Below, piece after piece: positions 32,905 to 41,389 of a stretch of DNA of 64,000 nt (its first letter is position 1; the number at the start of each line of letters is the position of its first letter). The notes under the pieces were generated by a model, which saw nothing but the letters and a program-made list of their open reading frames with translations, had not been told where the DNA came from and searched no databases. Where the stretch lies: the NCBI RefSeq assembly GCF_002285795.1, contig NZ_CP022961.1, forward strand, positions 1,860,001 to 1,924,000, read 5' to 3'. The translations under genes and the position numbers were made by a program. This DNA is from Plantactinospora sp. KBS50. Its GTDB lineage: Bacteria; Actinomycetota; Actinomycetes; Mycobacteriales; Micromonosporaceae.

Positions 32905-35415
32905 CTAGGACAGCTCGCGCTTGAGCGCCGTCGCCAGACGTGGGGCGAGGGTACGGGCGTAGGTGGCGGTCAGGCCGCCGCCACTGCCGTAGACGAGGGT
33001 CTCGCCGATCACCGGGGCACACCGGGACGTCGGGCAGATCGCGTCGTTCAGGTCGATCATGCTGACGTGCCGCAACCCGCTCGCCGCCCGCTCCTGCGCC
33101 TCGCCCGCGCCGGACCCCAGCGCCGTCGTGCGCGAGGTGGTGCACCGGGTCAACCGCCGCGTGTTCTCCCCCACACACTCCGGTACGTCGATCGACGGGG
33201 TCGGCGTGTCGCGGAGCACGACAAGCGGCCTCTTCTCGGTCGCCAGGGCGGACCACATCCGGTGCTGCCCGTCCGCCGCGGCCCGCACGGCACGGTCCCC
33301 GGTCAGCGTCCGGCCGTCGACCACCGGCGTGAACCGGGCGTTGGTGGTGATGACAAGCGACGGCCGGTCCCCGGGCAGGGCGGCCCGCACCTTCCCGTTC
33401 CACTCCGTGCACTCCGGGTACGCCCGATCGGCGTCCGTGGCGCCGGCCCGCGCCACCGAACCCAGGGTGAGCGGGCAACCCTCCTTCAGGTACGTCACCA
33501 GGCGCCAGCCGTTGGTCCGGATCACCTCCTGGAGCGCGGGCAGCCAGGCGGCGGCCCGCGCGTCGCCGACCAGCGCCACCGTGAACGTCGCCTCCCGGTC
33601 GCCGTACCCGCAGGACGCCGCCGCGCCCTCGGCCATCGGCGCCACGCAGTCGTGCCGGTAGGCGTCCGAGACGTCGGCCCGGGCGGAGCCGGGCTCCGGA
33701 ACGATCCTCGCCACCCGGTCGACCGGGGTGCCGTGCCGGTCGTTGCGCGGCTTGCTGCCCAGCACCGCCGCGCCGGGCGGCGCGTCGGCGTCCGGCCCCG
33801 CCGGGTCGTCGCCGTCCGCACCGACCGATGTGGACACGCTGGGACTCGCCGAGCCGGCCGGCAGCACCGCCGAGGTGGGCAACGTCGCCGAGGTCGACGG
33901 CCAGAGCGCAAACTGGAACAGCAGCCCCGCCGCGGCGGCCACGCTGGTGCAGACCGCACCCAGGTGCAGCGCGCTGTGCGGCTGCTCGACCAGCACCGGC
34001 GACCGGCGGACCGGGTTCTCGACGTACCGGTGGGTCAACATGGCGGGTACGACCGCGGCCAGCACCACGGCCAGCGAGGCGACCGGGCCGAGCGGGCCGA
34101 ACAGGACGCCGGCCACGACGAGCAGCGGCCAGTGCCACAGGTAGAGCGGGTACGCGATGGCGCCCAGCTCGCGCAGCGGGCGCCGCCGCAGCAGCAGCGC
34201 CGGACCGCCGGCACCGATCCGCCCACCGCCGGCACCGATCCGCCCACCGCCGGCACCGCCCGACCCGCCGGCGCCTGCTGTTCCGCCGCCGGCGAGCAGG
34301 GCCGCGGTGCCCAGCGCGGGCACCAGTGCCGGCCAGCCGGCGAAGCCGTCGGTGCCGCCGAGGGCGCCCGCCAGCGGTACGGCCGCGACCACCGCGGCCA
34401 GTCCCGCCCAGGCCAGTGCCGTGGCCGCGGTCCGGGACAGCCGTCCGAGCCAGGTGCCGAGCAGCGCCACGCCGCCGCCGAGGGCCAACTCCCAGAACCG
34501 GGCGGTGCTGGCCAGGTACGCCCGCGCCGGCTCGCTCGCGGCCAGCGACACGGACCAACCGAACGAGGCCACCGCCACCACGCCCAGACCGATCAGCATG
34601 CGGATCTGCCACAGCCGCGGGCCGGCGGTGAACCGGCCCGCGCCGAGCAGGGCCAGCGCCAGCACCAGCGGCCAGATCAGGTACGCCTGCTCGGCCACCC
34701 CGAGCGCCCAGTAGTGGCGCAGAATGCTCGGATCGCCGGTCGGATCCTGCCCGGCGAGGCGCCAGTTCAACACGTACAGGCCGGCGGCCATCGCGTCCCA
34801 CCCGGTGCCCGACCAGCGCTCCCGGGGCAGGAACAGCCCGGTCAGCAGCAGGCTCACCAGCAGCACCAGCAGTGCGGCGGGCAGCAGCCGGCGCGCCCGG
34901 CGCGCGTAGAACGCCAGCGGGTCGATCCGACCCGCCCGCTCCAGGTCGCTGGCCAGGACACCGGTGACCAGGAAGCCGGAGACCACGAAGAAGACGTCGA
35001 GTCCGACGAACCCGCCCGGCAGCAGGCTCGGCGCCGCGGCACCGACCAGAATCACCAGGACGGCGAGCCCCCGCAGGCCCTCGATGTCGGCGCGGAAGCC
35101 GAAGTGGAGACCGAAGCCGTTCGGACGGTCCGCCTCGTCGGGACTGTCCGGTCCGGCCGAGGTGGCGGTGCTGGTCGCGGCGGTGCTGGTCGTGGCGGTG
35201 CCGGTCGTGGCGGTGCTGGTCATGGCGCGCAGGTCGGGTCGGTCGGCCCGCCATCCCGGCTCGCCGGGCTCGGTGTCCGGCCCGGGCTCGGTGTCCGGCC
35301 CTGGCTGGGTGTCCGGCCCGGCCTGGCCGTCAGATCCGGTCTGGTCACCGGGTCCGGTCGGGGCGCCGGGCTCGTGCCGGTCGCCGGGTCCGGTCCGGGA
35401 ATCCAGTCGTTTCAT
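32905..35415 (-). CDS. Acyltransferase-3/SGNH fusion membrane protein lacking catalytic residues
   Basis: 836 residues. A long low-complexity N terminus (TEPGPDTEPG and TSTATT-type repeats) precedes the acyltransferase-3 domain (FRADIEGLRGLAVLVILVG, GGFVGLDVFFVVSGFLVTG, WALGVAEQAYLIWPLVL, about ten membrane helices). An exported SGNH-type domain follows. Proteins of this type O-acylate surface polysaccharides. Two active sites are altered. The His ten residues after the GLR arginine (R-x10-H) is Ala. In the SGNH domain the usual G-D-S-H-A block reads VGDARAAAW, and the C-terminal D-x-x-H before LTATYA reads GSGGG. It may be a pseudoenzyme with a scaffold or transport role. The start could also be downstream, for example at the Met of MTSTATT. 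Confidence 0.85.
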   Translation of the reverse strand: MKRLDSRTGPGDRHEPGAPTGPGDQTGSDGQAGPDTQPGPDTEPGPDTEPGEPGWRADRPDLRAMTSTATTGTATTSTAATSTATSAGPDSPDEADRPNGFGLHFGFRADIEGLRGLAVLVILVGAAAPSLLPGGFVGLDVFFVVSGFLVTGVLASDLERAGRIDPLAFYARRARRLLPAALLVLLVSLLLTGLFLPRERWSGTGWDAMAAGLYVLNWRLAGQDPTGDPSILRHYWALGVAEQAYLIWPLVLALALLGAGRFTAGPRLWQIRMLIGLGVVAVASFGWSVSLAASEPARAYLASTARFWELALGGGVALLGTWLGRLSRTAATALAWAGLAAVVAAVPLAGALGGTDGFAGWPALVPALGTAALLAGGGTAGAGGSGGAGGGRIGAGGGRIGAGGPALLLRRRPLRELGAIAYPLYLWHWPLLVVAGVLFGPLGPVASLAVVLAAVVPAMLTHRYVENPVRRSPVLVEQPHSALHLGAVCTSVAAAAGLLFQFALWPSTSATLPTSAVLPAGSASPSVSTSVGADGDDPAGPDADAPPGAAVLGSKPRNDRHGTPVDRVARIVPEPGSARADVSDAYRHDCVAPMAEGAAASCGYGDREATFTVALVGDARAAAWLPALQEVIRTNGWRLVTYLKEGCPLTLGSVARAGATDADRAYPECTEWNGKVRAALPGDRPSLVITTNARFTPVVDGRTLTGDRAVRAAADGQHRMWSALATEKRPLVVLRDTPTPSIDVPECVGENTRRLTRCTTSRTTALGSGAGEAQERAASGLRHVSMIDLNDAICPTSRCAPVIGETLVYGSGGGLTATYARTLAPRLATALKRELS

Positions 35416-35496
35416 GGCGGTCCATCCTCGCGAGCTTGTCCGGTGGGGTGGCCGTACCGGTCAACGATCGCGGGGCGGTGGAAGGGACGTACCGGA

Positions 35497-36117
35497 TCAG
35501 GCCAGGTCGGCCGGCTCGATGCCCAGCTCACGGGCGGCGGCCAGCCGGATCCACTCGCCGAGCTGCCGCCGGCTGATCACCCGGTCGTGCACCGACACCT
35601 GGATCGCGAGCCCGTCGATCAGCGCGTTGATCCGCCAGGCGGCGCCCGGCGGGTCGGGGCAGGTGAACGTGCCATCCTGCACGCCGGCCGAGATGACCTC
35701 GGTGAGCGTTTCCTTCCACCGCAGGTCCAGCCGCCGGGAGACCTTCTCCAACTCCGGAGTGCGCAGCGACTCCGCCCAGCCGTCGATCCACAGCGCCCAG
35801 GAGGTGGACCGGCCGCTCGGCGCGTACAGCTTGATGATCCGCTTGAGCTTGGCCAGCGGCGGCGTGTTGGACCGGATCACCGCGTCCAGCCGGGTCAGGT
35901 CCCGCTCGGCGGCGTACGCGAAGGCCCGTGCGAGCAGCCGTTCCTTCGTCGAGAAGTGATAGAAGACGAGGGCCTGGCTGACGCCGGCCGCGTGCGCGAC
36001 GTCGGCCGTACGCGTGTTGGCCAGGCCACGCTCGATGATCACGTCGCACGCCGTGCGCAGCAGCGAATCAAGGCGGACCTCTGCCGCACGTCTCGTCACG
36101 CGGCTACGGTAATCCAT
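35497..36117 (-). CDS. TetR-family transcriptional regulator
   Basis: 206 residues from the ATG at 36117 (MDYRSR); a Met four codons earlier is possible. The N-terminal HTH is IERGLANTRTADVAHAAGVSQALVFYHFSTKERLLARAF, a standard TetR DNA-binding domain. The C-terminal part resembles the BetI-like ligand domain (SWALWIDGWAESLRTPELEKV, INALIDGLAIQV). It is 81 bases upstream of the acyltransferase-like gene on the same strand and may control it. Ligand unknown. Confidence 0.88.
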   Translation of the reverse strand: MDYRSRVTRRAAEVRLDSLLRTACDVIIERGLANTRTADVAHAAGVSQALVFYHFSTKERLLARAFAYAAERDLTRLDAVIRSNTPPLAKLKRIIKLYAPSGRSTSWALWIDGWAESLRTPELEKVSRRLDLRWKETLTEVISAGVQDGTFTCPDPPGAAWRINALIDGLAIQVSVHDRVISRRQLGEWIRLAAARELGIEPADLA

Positions 36118-36533
36118 TGATCCGGACACGGGGAGTTACCGAGGGCGGTGTTGGGCTATGACGAAGAGTCAACAATCGGACACTTCGCAATGCAACGTTC
36201 GGACTCCTCCATCCGTTTGATATCGAGATCGCTGATTCTCTGGTAGGGGATTCGGCTGCGAATCCAGGCGTCGGGGCGTGCCTCTTGTTGATCGTGGGGC
36301 CGGGGTGGTTCCGGTGATCGTTTCGGGCCGCCCGAAGATCGATTGGCCGAACCCCGGTCGGGCGTGTCGATCTCCACGCCCGGATCCCGTCCTGATCCCG
36401 TCCGGATCATGTGCGGATCGGCCGGTGGGCGGAGGCTCGCGGTCCGGACGCGCGGGACGCCGACCCCGAGTTGGCATCCGCCGCCGCACTCGGCTAAAGT
36501 TCTGATCCGTCGCCGGGGAACGCCCGGGGATGT
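36118..36533. other. Intergenic region before the tRNA cluster; no gene seen
   Basis: About 415 bases with lower GC in the first half and several degenerate repeats of GATCCCGTCC/GGATC. No convincing frame, tRNA or strong hairpin was found. It must hold the tRNA promoter near its right end. Confidence 0.5.
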
Positions 36534-36606
36534 GCGGACGTAGCGCAGCTGGTAGCGCATCACCTTGCCAAGGTGAGGGTCGCGGGTTCGAATCCCGTCG
36601 TCCGCT
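36534..36606 (+). tRNA. tRNA-Gly (anticodon GCC)
   Basis: 73 bases. The acceptor GCGGACG pairs with CGTCCGC, the D-arm region is AGCGCAGCTGGTAGCGC, the anticodon stem is CACCTTGCCAAGGTG, and the T-loop is GGTTCGAATCC. CCA is not encoded. First of three clustered tRNA genes. Confidence 0.96.
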
Positions 36607-36640
36607 CGGAGATGCCACCATGCACGTCGGGGGCAACCTC

Positions 36641-36711
36641 GGTGGAGTGGCCGAGAGGCGAGGCAACGGCCTGCAAAGCCGTGTACACGGGTTCAAATCC
36701 CGTCTCCACCT
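36641..36711 (+). tRNA. tRNA-Cys (anticodon GCA)
   Basis: 71 bases. The acceptor GGTGGAG pairs with CTCCACC, the anticodon arm is ACGGCCTGCAAAGCCGT, and the T-arm is CGGGTTCAAATCCCG. CCA is not encoded. The 34-base gap to tRNA-Gly implies a common transcript. Confidence 0.96.
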
Positions 36712-36725
36712 CGGCAACCAGACGA

Positions 36726-36797
36726 GGGCGATTGGCGCAGTGGGAGCGCGCTTCCTTGACACGGAAGAGGTCACTGGTTCAAACCCAGTATCGCCCA
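36726..36797 (+). tRNA. tRNA-Val (anticodon GAC)
   Basis: 72 bases. The acceptor GGGCGAT pairs with ATCGCCC, the anticodon arm is CTTCCTTGACACGGAAG, and the T-arm is CTGGTTCAAACCCAG. Being last in the cluster and followed by an integrase remnant, its 3-prime end is the likely attachment site of an integrated element. Confidence 0.96.
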
Positions 36798-36821
36798 CAG
36801 GTTATATAGGCAGTTGGAGCG

Positions 36822-36857
36822 GCCCGTTGCTGGATATCCGGTAACGGGCTTTCTGTT
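36822..36857 (+). terminator. Rho-independent terminator of the tRNA cluster
   Basis: GCCCGTT (36822) pairs with AACGGGC (36843-36849) across a 14-base loop and is followed by the T-rich TTTCTGTTGTT. It is one of the few terminators here with a T tract, 25 bases past tRNA-Val. Confidence 0.85.
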
Positions 36858-36957
36858 GTTCGGGGCCTTACGCGGGGAGCATCTGGGGAGCGGGGCCGCT
36901 CCCTGGGGGTGACAGCTTCCGTTAACGGATTGTCCTGCTCCCAGGTGAGCACTTCCT

Positions 36958-37290
36958 AGTGGGAAGTGTTGTCACCTTGGGGTCGGGGTGTGCGTTCCCA
37001 GCGTGCTTGCAGTCTGTCGACGAGGCGTTGCTCGACGATGGGGCTGACGTGGCTGTAGATGCCTCGGATGCCGGGTAGGCGGTGGCCTAGTCGCTTGGCT
37101 TGGGCGACCTCGGGCACGTCGTCTTCGATGAGCCAGGTCTTGTGGCTGTGTCGAAGGTCGTGGAAGTGGAGTCCGCGGATGATGGCGGGGATGCCGTTGG
37201 TGGGGTTGCCGTCGGTGGCGGGTCGCCAGTGGCGGCGGTGGAAGCTGGAGCGGCGGTGCAGTCCTCCGGAGTGTGGAAGCGCTCGCCCGA
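36958..37290 (-). pseudogene. C-terminal remnant of a tyrosine integrase
   Basis: One minus-strand frame ending with TAG at 36958 reads GLHFHDLRHSHKTWLIEDD, VAQAKRLGHRLPGIRG, IYSHVSPIVEQRLVDRLQ. This has the tyrosine-recombinase box II pattern H-x-L-R-H, the LGH motif and the nucleophile Tyr in IYSHV. It is the C-terminal third of an actinobacterial phage or ICE integrase. Upstream of about 37290 no integrase similarity continues in any frame, so the N terminus has been lost. Location directly after a tRNA-Val gene is the classic integration arrangement, so this marks the left end of a former integrative element. Conceptually translated by hand; no start codon is available. Confidence 0.75.
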
Positions 37291-37727
37291 TGGCCTCTGG
37301 CCTCGACAGACACCTGTCCGGGGGAGAGCGCTTCCGAGACTAGGAAGTCCTGCTCCCAAGGGCGGGCGCTTTTCGAGTGTGGAAGCGTTAGTTTCTTCAA
37401 CCTCGGCGTTCAGGAGGAGGGCCGATGCGGCTCGACGGGTGGCGACCGAGCCTGCAGGAGTTCCTGGCCTGCGTTGCGTGGCCGGCGTCGCGGTGGTCGA
37501 ATCTCGTACTGTTGATCCTGCCGGTGGGTGCTGTACCTGAAGCCGCCTCAGGACTATGCCGCGTCTGTGATCTGCAGCAGCAGTGGGACGAGTAGGCCAG
37601 CCCAGGGCCCGCTGCGCCATCGTGACTCGCCCGCCCGCCCGCCCGCCCGGCCGCAGCCGGCAGCACGGTAGACACGCTGGCCGGTCCGTTTGCGAACGGC
37701 GACTGGGGCGGTGAATTATGGACCGCC
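37291..37727. other. Island left-border region with small repeats; no gene seen
   Basis: Contains two copies of GAGTGTGGAAGCG (37269 and 37376 areas) with CGCTTCC in opposite orientation between them. A (GCCC)n tetranucleotide run lies at about 37626-37645. No supported coding frame. The last 60 bases must hold the start signals of the AlbA_2 gene. Confidence 0.45.
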
Positions 37728-38963
37728 GTGACAACTCCGCGTCCTGGCTGGGAACCTGCGTCGTACGCCGAAGCGGTCGACGACATCAACAACGGCAAGG
37801 TCTTCGAGCACCACTACCTTGAGCTGAAGACCGAGTACAAGCCCAGTCAGAACGAGGAGATGCGCGGCGACATCGCGTCCCTCGCCAACGACAGCGGCGT
37901 CCTGGTCGTCGGGGTGGAGGAGAACAAGGCGACGCGGAAGGCGACCAGGCCGACGCCGGTCCCGCTCGCCGGCATCATCGAGCGGGTGGAGGACGCCGCC
38001 CGCGCGCTTGACCCGCCGCTGCACGTCGAGTGCCACGTACTGGCTGACCCCGACGAGCAGACCCGCGGCATCGTGTTCATTCGGGTCCCGGTGAGCCCGC
38101 TCGCCCCGCACCAGGCGAACAAGCGGTACTACGGCCGCGACGAATGCTCCACGTACCGGCTGTCCGACGCCCAGGTTGAGGCGCTGATTCGTCGACGCAC
38201 CATGCGGGTTAGCCACATCGCGGCCGCGCTGTCGAGCCCGGATGTGTTCGGGGAGCTGGCGCCGACGGGACGTCTCGCGGTGGTGGCGTATCCGACGGGG
38301 AACCATAACGACGAGCTTCTGGCGGATTTTCAGGCCCCGGCCGGCTACTACCGGTGGCTCGACGAGCAGGCCGAGAAGGCAACAGCTGCCGTCGATCGGC
38401 TCGCGGATGGCGCTCCCACGCTCGGCCGATTCGTCGCGCACGCGTGGAATCCCACACGCGGATGGGCAAGCACACCCGAGCGCTGGCCCGCTGGTGTCGG
38501 CCGGATCACGCGACCGCGAAACGACGGGGAAGGCACGCGAGGTTACCTCGTCGTCTACGAGTCCGGCGCGGTGCACTTCGCGGTGGACAACCTGGTACAC
38601 CCGGAGTGGAACATCCAGCCGGCGCGCTCGGCGTTCGACTGGATGAAGATGTGGACCTCTTCGATGTGGACGGCCTGCATGGTGCGCCAGGTTTGCCGGT
38701 CGGCCGGGCTGACCGATACCGGCGTAGACATCGGCGTCCGAGTCGATGCCATCGACGGCGCACTTCCCGAAACCTTGCAGGTTGAGCAGGACACATTCAG
38801 ACGCATGGCGATACGCAATGACGTCGTGGCCTGGGAGGGAGGGACATACCAACGCACCGCCCACGTGTCCGCAGCGGAGGCGAAGAAGGACCTGACCTGC
38901 ATGGTGCGGACCCTGTTCGGCCAGCTGATGCGGTCTACAGGACTCGGCACGGTCGTGCCATAG
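37728..38963 (+). CDS. AlbA_2 (Schlafen-type) domain protein
   Basis: 411 residues from a GTG at 37728. Residues 15-160 match the AlbA_2 DNA/RNA-binding domain of PF04326: HHYLELKTEYKPSQNEEMRGDIASLANDSGVLVVGVEE, then VECHVLADPDEQTRGIVFIRVPVSPLAPHQANKRYYGRDECSTYRL in several parts. The domain is found in putative helicases, Schlafen nucleases and phage-defence proteins. The C-terminal 240 residues (AAALSSPDVFGELAPTG to the end) are not recognised. They contain Trp-rich segments and no obvious NTPase motif. First full gene of the island. A defence or regulatory role is inferred from context only. Confidence 0.7.
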   Translation: MTTPRPGWEPASYAEAVDDINNGKVFEHHYLELKTEYKPSQNEEMRGDIASLANDSGVLVVGVEENKATRKATRPTPVPLAGIIERVEDAARALDPPLHVECHVLADPDEQTRGIVFIRVPVSPLAPHQANKRYYGRDECSTYRLSDAQVEALIRRRTMRVSHIAAALSSPDVFGELAPTGRLAVVAYPTGNHNDELLADFQAPAGYYRWLDEQAEKATAAVDRLADGAPTLGRFVAHAWNPTRGWASTPERWPAGVGRITRPRNDGEGTRGYLVVYESGAVHFAVDNLVHPEWNIQPARSAFDWMKMWTSSMWTACMVRQVCRSAGLTDTGVDIGVRVDAIDGALPETLQVEQDTFRRMAIRNDVVAWEGGTYQRTAHVSAAEAKKDLTCMVRTLFGQLMRSTGLGTVVP

Positions 38964-39045
38964 CCCACACGGCCCGTCCGTCCATCGGAACGACCTGACC
39001 TACACCAGGCTGGCCGCGCTGCTGCTCGCCAACAAGCCTCCCCCG

Positions 39046-39242
39046 GTGGAACGACGCCGGATCGGCGTACCGGCGCGAGCCAGGCACGAAGACGTCACCG
39101 GAGCGCGGACCGTCGCGCAGGCCGACCAGCACGGCCAACTTCCAGTATGGCGGTCCGCGGTGATGTCACCGCCCTGCTCCGCAGCAACCAGGTAGCCGGG
39201 CCACTTCGTCGGCACGAACCGGACCGGGGCGCCGGCCGGCAA
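39046..39242 (-). pseudogene. Tn3-family transposase fragment
   Basis: Two adjacent minus-strand frames together read VRFVPTKWPGYLVAAEQGGD followed, after one missing base near 39140, by WKLAVLVGLRDGPRSGDVFV and GSRRYADPASF. The L-R-D-G-x-R-S-G-D-V-x-V-P-G-S-R-R-Y-A-D block is a hallmark of Tn3 TnpA. Similarity stops abruptly on both sides, so only about 65 residues of the roughly 1000-residue enzyme survive. The rest of 38964-39489 holds no gene I can support. Confidence 0.7.
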
Positions 39243-39489
39243 CGAGCGGTAACGTCATCGTTCTGCCGGGTCACAGCCACGGGGGCGAACGGTAGGTTAC
39301 GGACAGCCTGGCCCGGTGACGACCCGTCCGTCTGCGAGGAAGCCGATCCCACCGCCACGTTCGACTCAACCTGGCCTTACCTGGCCCGGTCACCGAGGAT
39401 CCGTGAGTAAGACGCCGTGTCGCGGGCTCCTACCGGAGCCAGTGCTTGTCCTGACCCATCAACCGGGTGGGGCCTGGGACGGCTGCCGA

Positions 39490-40785
39490 TCAAGTGTGGA
39501 GGGTGCCGGTGTGCAGGGCCAAGGCAAGGCGGGGTGCGAGGCTCCGCACCGCAGTCCTGTGGTGTGCCCGCGCAAGTTCCTGAGCGAGCCGACGGAGGTC
39601 CACGCGGATTGTGGCGGAGTCCGCACGGGCGAGGGCCTCTAGGACGGGCTCCGCCTCGAGACACGCCCGCTCGGTCTCTCCTGCGGCGGCCAACGCAAGC
39701 GCCCACCGAGCCGTGTAGCGGGCTCTTGCACGGTGCGCGTGCGCGGGGATACGACGGATCGCGGCATCGAACAGTTCGACCGCTGCTGCCGGACGTCCGA
39801 GATCATGGAGGCACCAGGCGGTCGCGAGGGTGACCGGATCCTCGACGGTTGACGTGCCGATCATGGGTTCGCCGTCTTCGCTGGGCACGTTCAGCAGGTC
39901 GCGGGCGCGGTCGAGAGCCCTCATGCAGGCGTCGTAATCACCGGCGATGGCATGTCCTTGGGCTTCACGTTGCGCGGCCAGTCCACGGATTCTGGGATTT
40001 TGCGTCTGCTCCTGGGCTAGGTGCGCAAGTTCGACGGTGCCGGGGGCATTGTGTCGATACATCGTGATCAGCGCCTGCCGGACAAGTGCGTACGCTGCGA
40101 GGTCGTGGTATCCGGCTGCCTCGGCGAGGTCGCAAGCGTGATCTGTCCACCACATCGCCGCCCCGTCGTCGCCGGCTTCTTGGGCCATCCAGCCCGTGTA
40201 CTCGGCGAAGCGCGCGGCGAGGGTGAGTATGCGATTCCGGTCGTCGGACCTCGCCTGCGGCGCCATCACTCGGAGGGCGTTAGTCTGCGCGATCAGCATA
40301 GGGATCAGTGCCGCTGGTGCGATCGTCTGTCCGAGACGGCGTGACTCCTGAAATATCGTCAGGAAGGTGGGTAAGGTTTCGCCTTCGGTGTGACGTGGGC
40401 CGGAGGTCGGCTCCAGCGTCCACGTATACACGGTGGCTACCCCGGTTGTCTGGGGGCCTTGCCGGTGCCGGCCACTGAACTCGCTGTATCCGTCGGGGCT
40501 GAGACCCATCGTCCAGACGTCCGCCGTACCCGCCGGAGGAGGCGAGGGGCTCGGCGACGCCTCCGGCGCGAGCGCGGCCAGGGCTCCACGAGCGTCCAAC
40601 TGCGCGTCGCACCTGCGCGCCAGATCCGGGCTCGGAATCTTCAATCCATTCTCGATCTTGCTGAGGTAGCTCTTGCTGTAATGAACCATCTGGCTCAGTT
40701 CCGTGAGTGACAGGCCAGCGTTGTTGCGACGTTCCCGTAACGCCCTTCCGAATGACTTTGTGTCTTTTTCGACGCTTCGAGGCAT
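39490..40785 (-). CDS. XRE-family regulator with TPR-like C-terminal region
   Basis: 431 residues. The N-terminal HTH is FGRALRERRNNAGLSLTELSQMVHYSKSYLSKIENG in two parts, the usual Cro/C1 fold of actinobacterial regulators. From residue 160 on, helical repeats (ALIPMLIAQTNALRVMAPQ, YALVRQALITMYRH, GLAAQREAQGHAIAGDYDACMRALDRA, ARYTARWALALAAAGETERA) look like TPR units that would bind a ligand or partner. Divergent from the TIR operon and separated from it by a small membrane-protein gene, so it probably regulates that system. An N-terminal fragment of a similar regulator (57851) stands divergent from the second TIR gene. Confidence 0.85.
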   Translation of the reverse strand: MPRSVEKDTKSFGRALRERRNNAGLSLTELSQMVHYSKSYLSKIENGLKIPSPDLARRCDAQLDARGALAALAPEASPSPSPPPAGTADVWTMGLSPDGYSEFSGRHRQGPQTTGVATVYTWTLEPTSGPRHTEGETLPTFLTIFQESRRLGQTIAPAALIPMLIAQTNALRVMAPQARSDDRNRILTLAARFAEYTGWMAQEAGDDGAAMWWTDHACDLAEAAGYHDLAAYALVRQALITMYRHNAPGTVELAHLAQEQTQNPRIRGLAAQREAQGHAIAGDYDACMRALDRARDLLNVPSEDGEPMIGTSTVEDPVTLATAWCLHDLGRPAAAVELFDAAIRRIPAHAHRARARYTARWALALAAAGETERACLEAEPVLEALARADSATIRVDLRRLAQELARAHHRTAVRSLAPRLALALHTGTLHT

Positions 40786-40903
40786 CTCGTCTCCCGTTGC
40801 CTAGGAAGTAACTGGCTGGGCAACAACTGTCCGCTGGCCCCGCGACGCTGCATGCTGCTATTAGCGACCTGCTGGCGTGAGCCTACAGGAGGCATTCAAC
40901 TCG

Positions 40904-41389
40904 ATGGAAGAGCTGGTGGCGGTGATCCATATCAACGATTGGACGACGATGGCGGCGAAGCTCATTGGCCTTGGCTTGATACGACGTTGTGGTGCGGTCG
41001 CTCTTGGCATCACCGCCGGCTCGGTTGCCCTATGGTGGCCCGAACTGGCATCCGCGGTCGCGTTCGGCTGGATGGCCGCAGCAGGCGCGGTCGTCGGGGC
41101 ACGACCGAGGACCGGAGGTTCCGGGATACCAGGCGGCGTGTCCCGTTTCCCTCTCTGCGGGCAACAGGCACCGGCTGGACTTCCCCCCTCTGCGAGCCGA
41201 TCATCCATAGGTGTGCCTTCGTCCGGGCAGGCTGAGCGTTGGCGCATACCCAAGTGGACGCCTGGGGGTATGTTACCGGGTGCCAATCCGCGGCCCCTGG
41301 AACAGATGCGAACCCACCTCGGGAGTAGAACGCAATGGCAAAGGTTTTTATCAGCTATCGGAACAATGACGATCCATCGGCCGCCGTGA
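40904..41389 (+). CDS. Possible small membrane protein upstream of the TIR gene
   Basis: 161 residues from the ATG at 40904, with AGGAGG 11 bases upstream (a GTG at 40877 is also in frame). Two hydrophobic stretches (about residues 15-45 and 48-70: LGITAGSVALWWPELAS, AVAFGWMAAAGAVVGA) could be membrane helices. The remainder is Pro/Arg/Ser-rich and not convincing. The frame overlaps the TIR start by 55 bases. Homology unknown; the real product may be shorter or absent. Confidence 0.35.
   Translation: MEELVAVIHINDWTTMAAKLIGLGLIRRCGAVALGITAGSVALWWPELASAVAFGWMAAAGAVVGARPRTGGSGIPGGVSRFPLCGQQAPAGLPPSASRSSIGVPSSGQAERWRIPKWTPGGMLPGANPRPLEQMRTHLGSRTQWQRFLSAIGTMTIHRPP

Noticed and set aside
37262-37345. 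CebR-like box TGGAAGCGCTCGCC and neighbouring GAGAGCGCTTCC
   Set aside because: Three or more mismatches to the consensus and no sugar gene nearby.
38990-39045. Plus-strand TYTRLAALLLANK-like peptide as a resolvase fragment
   Set aside because: Too short and no catalytic block; overlaps the better-supported Tn3 relic on the other strand.
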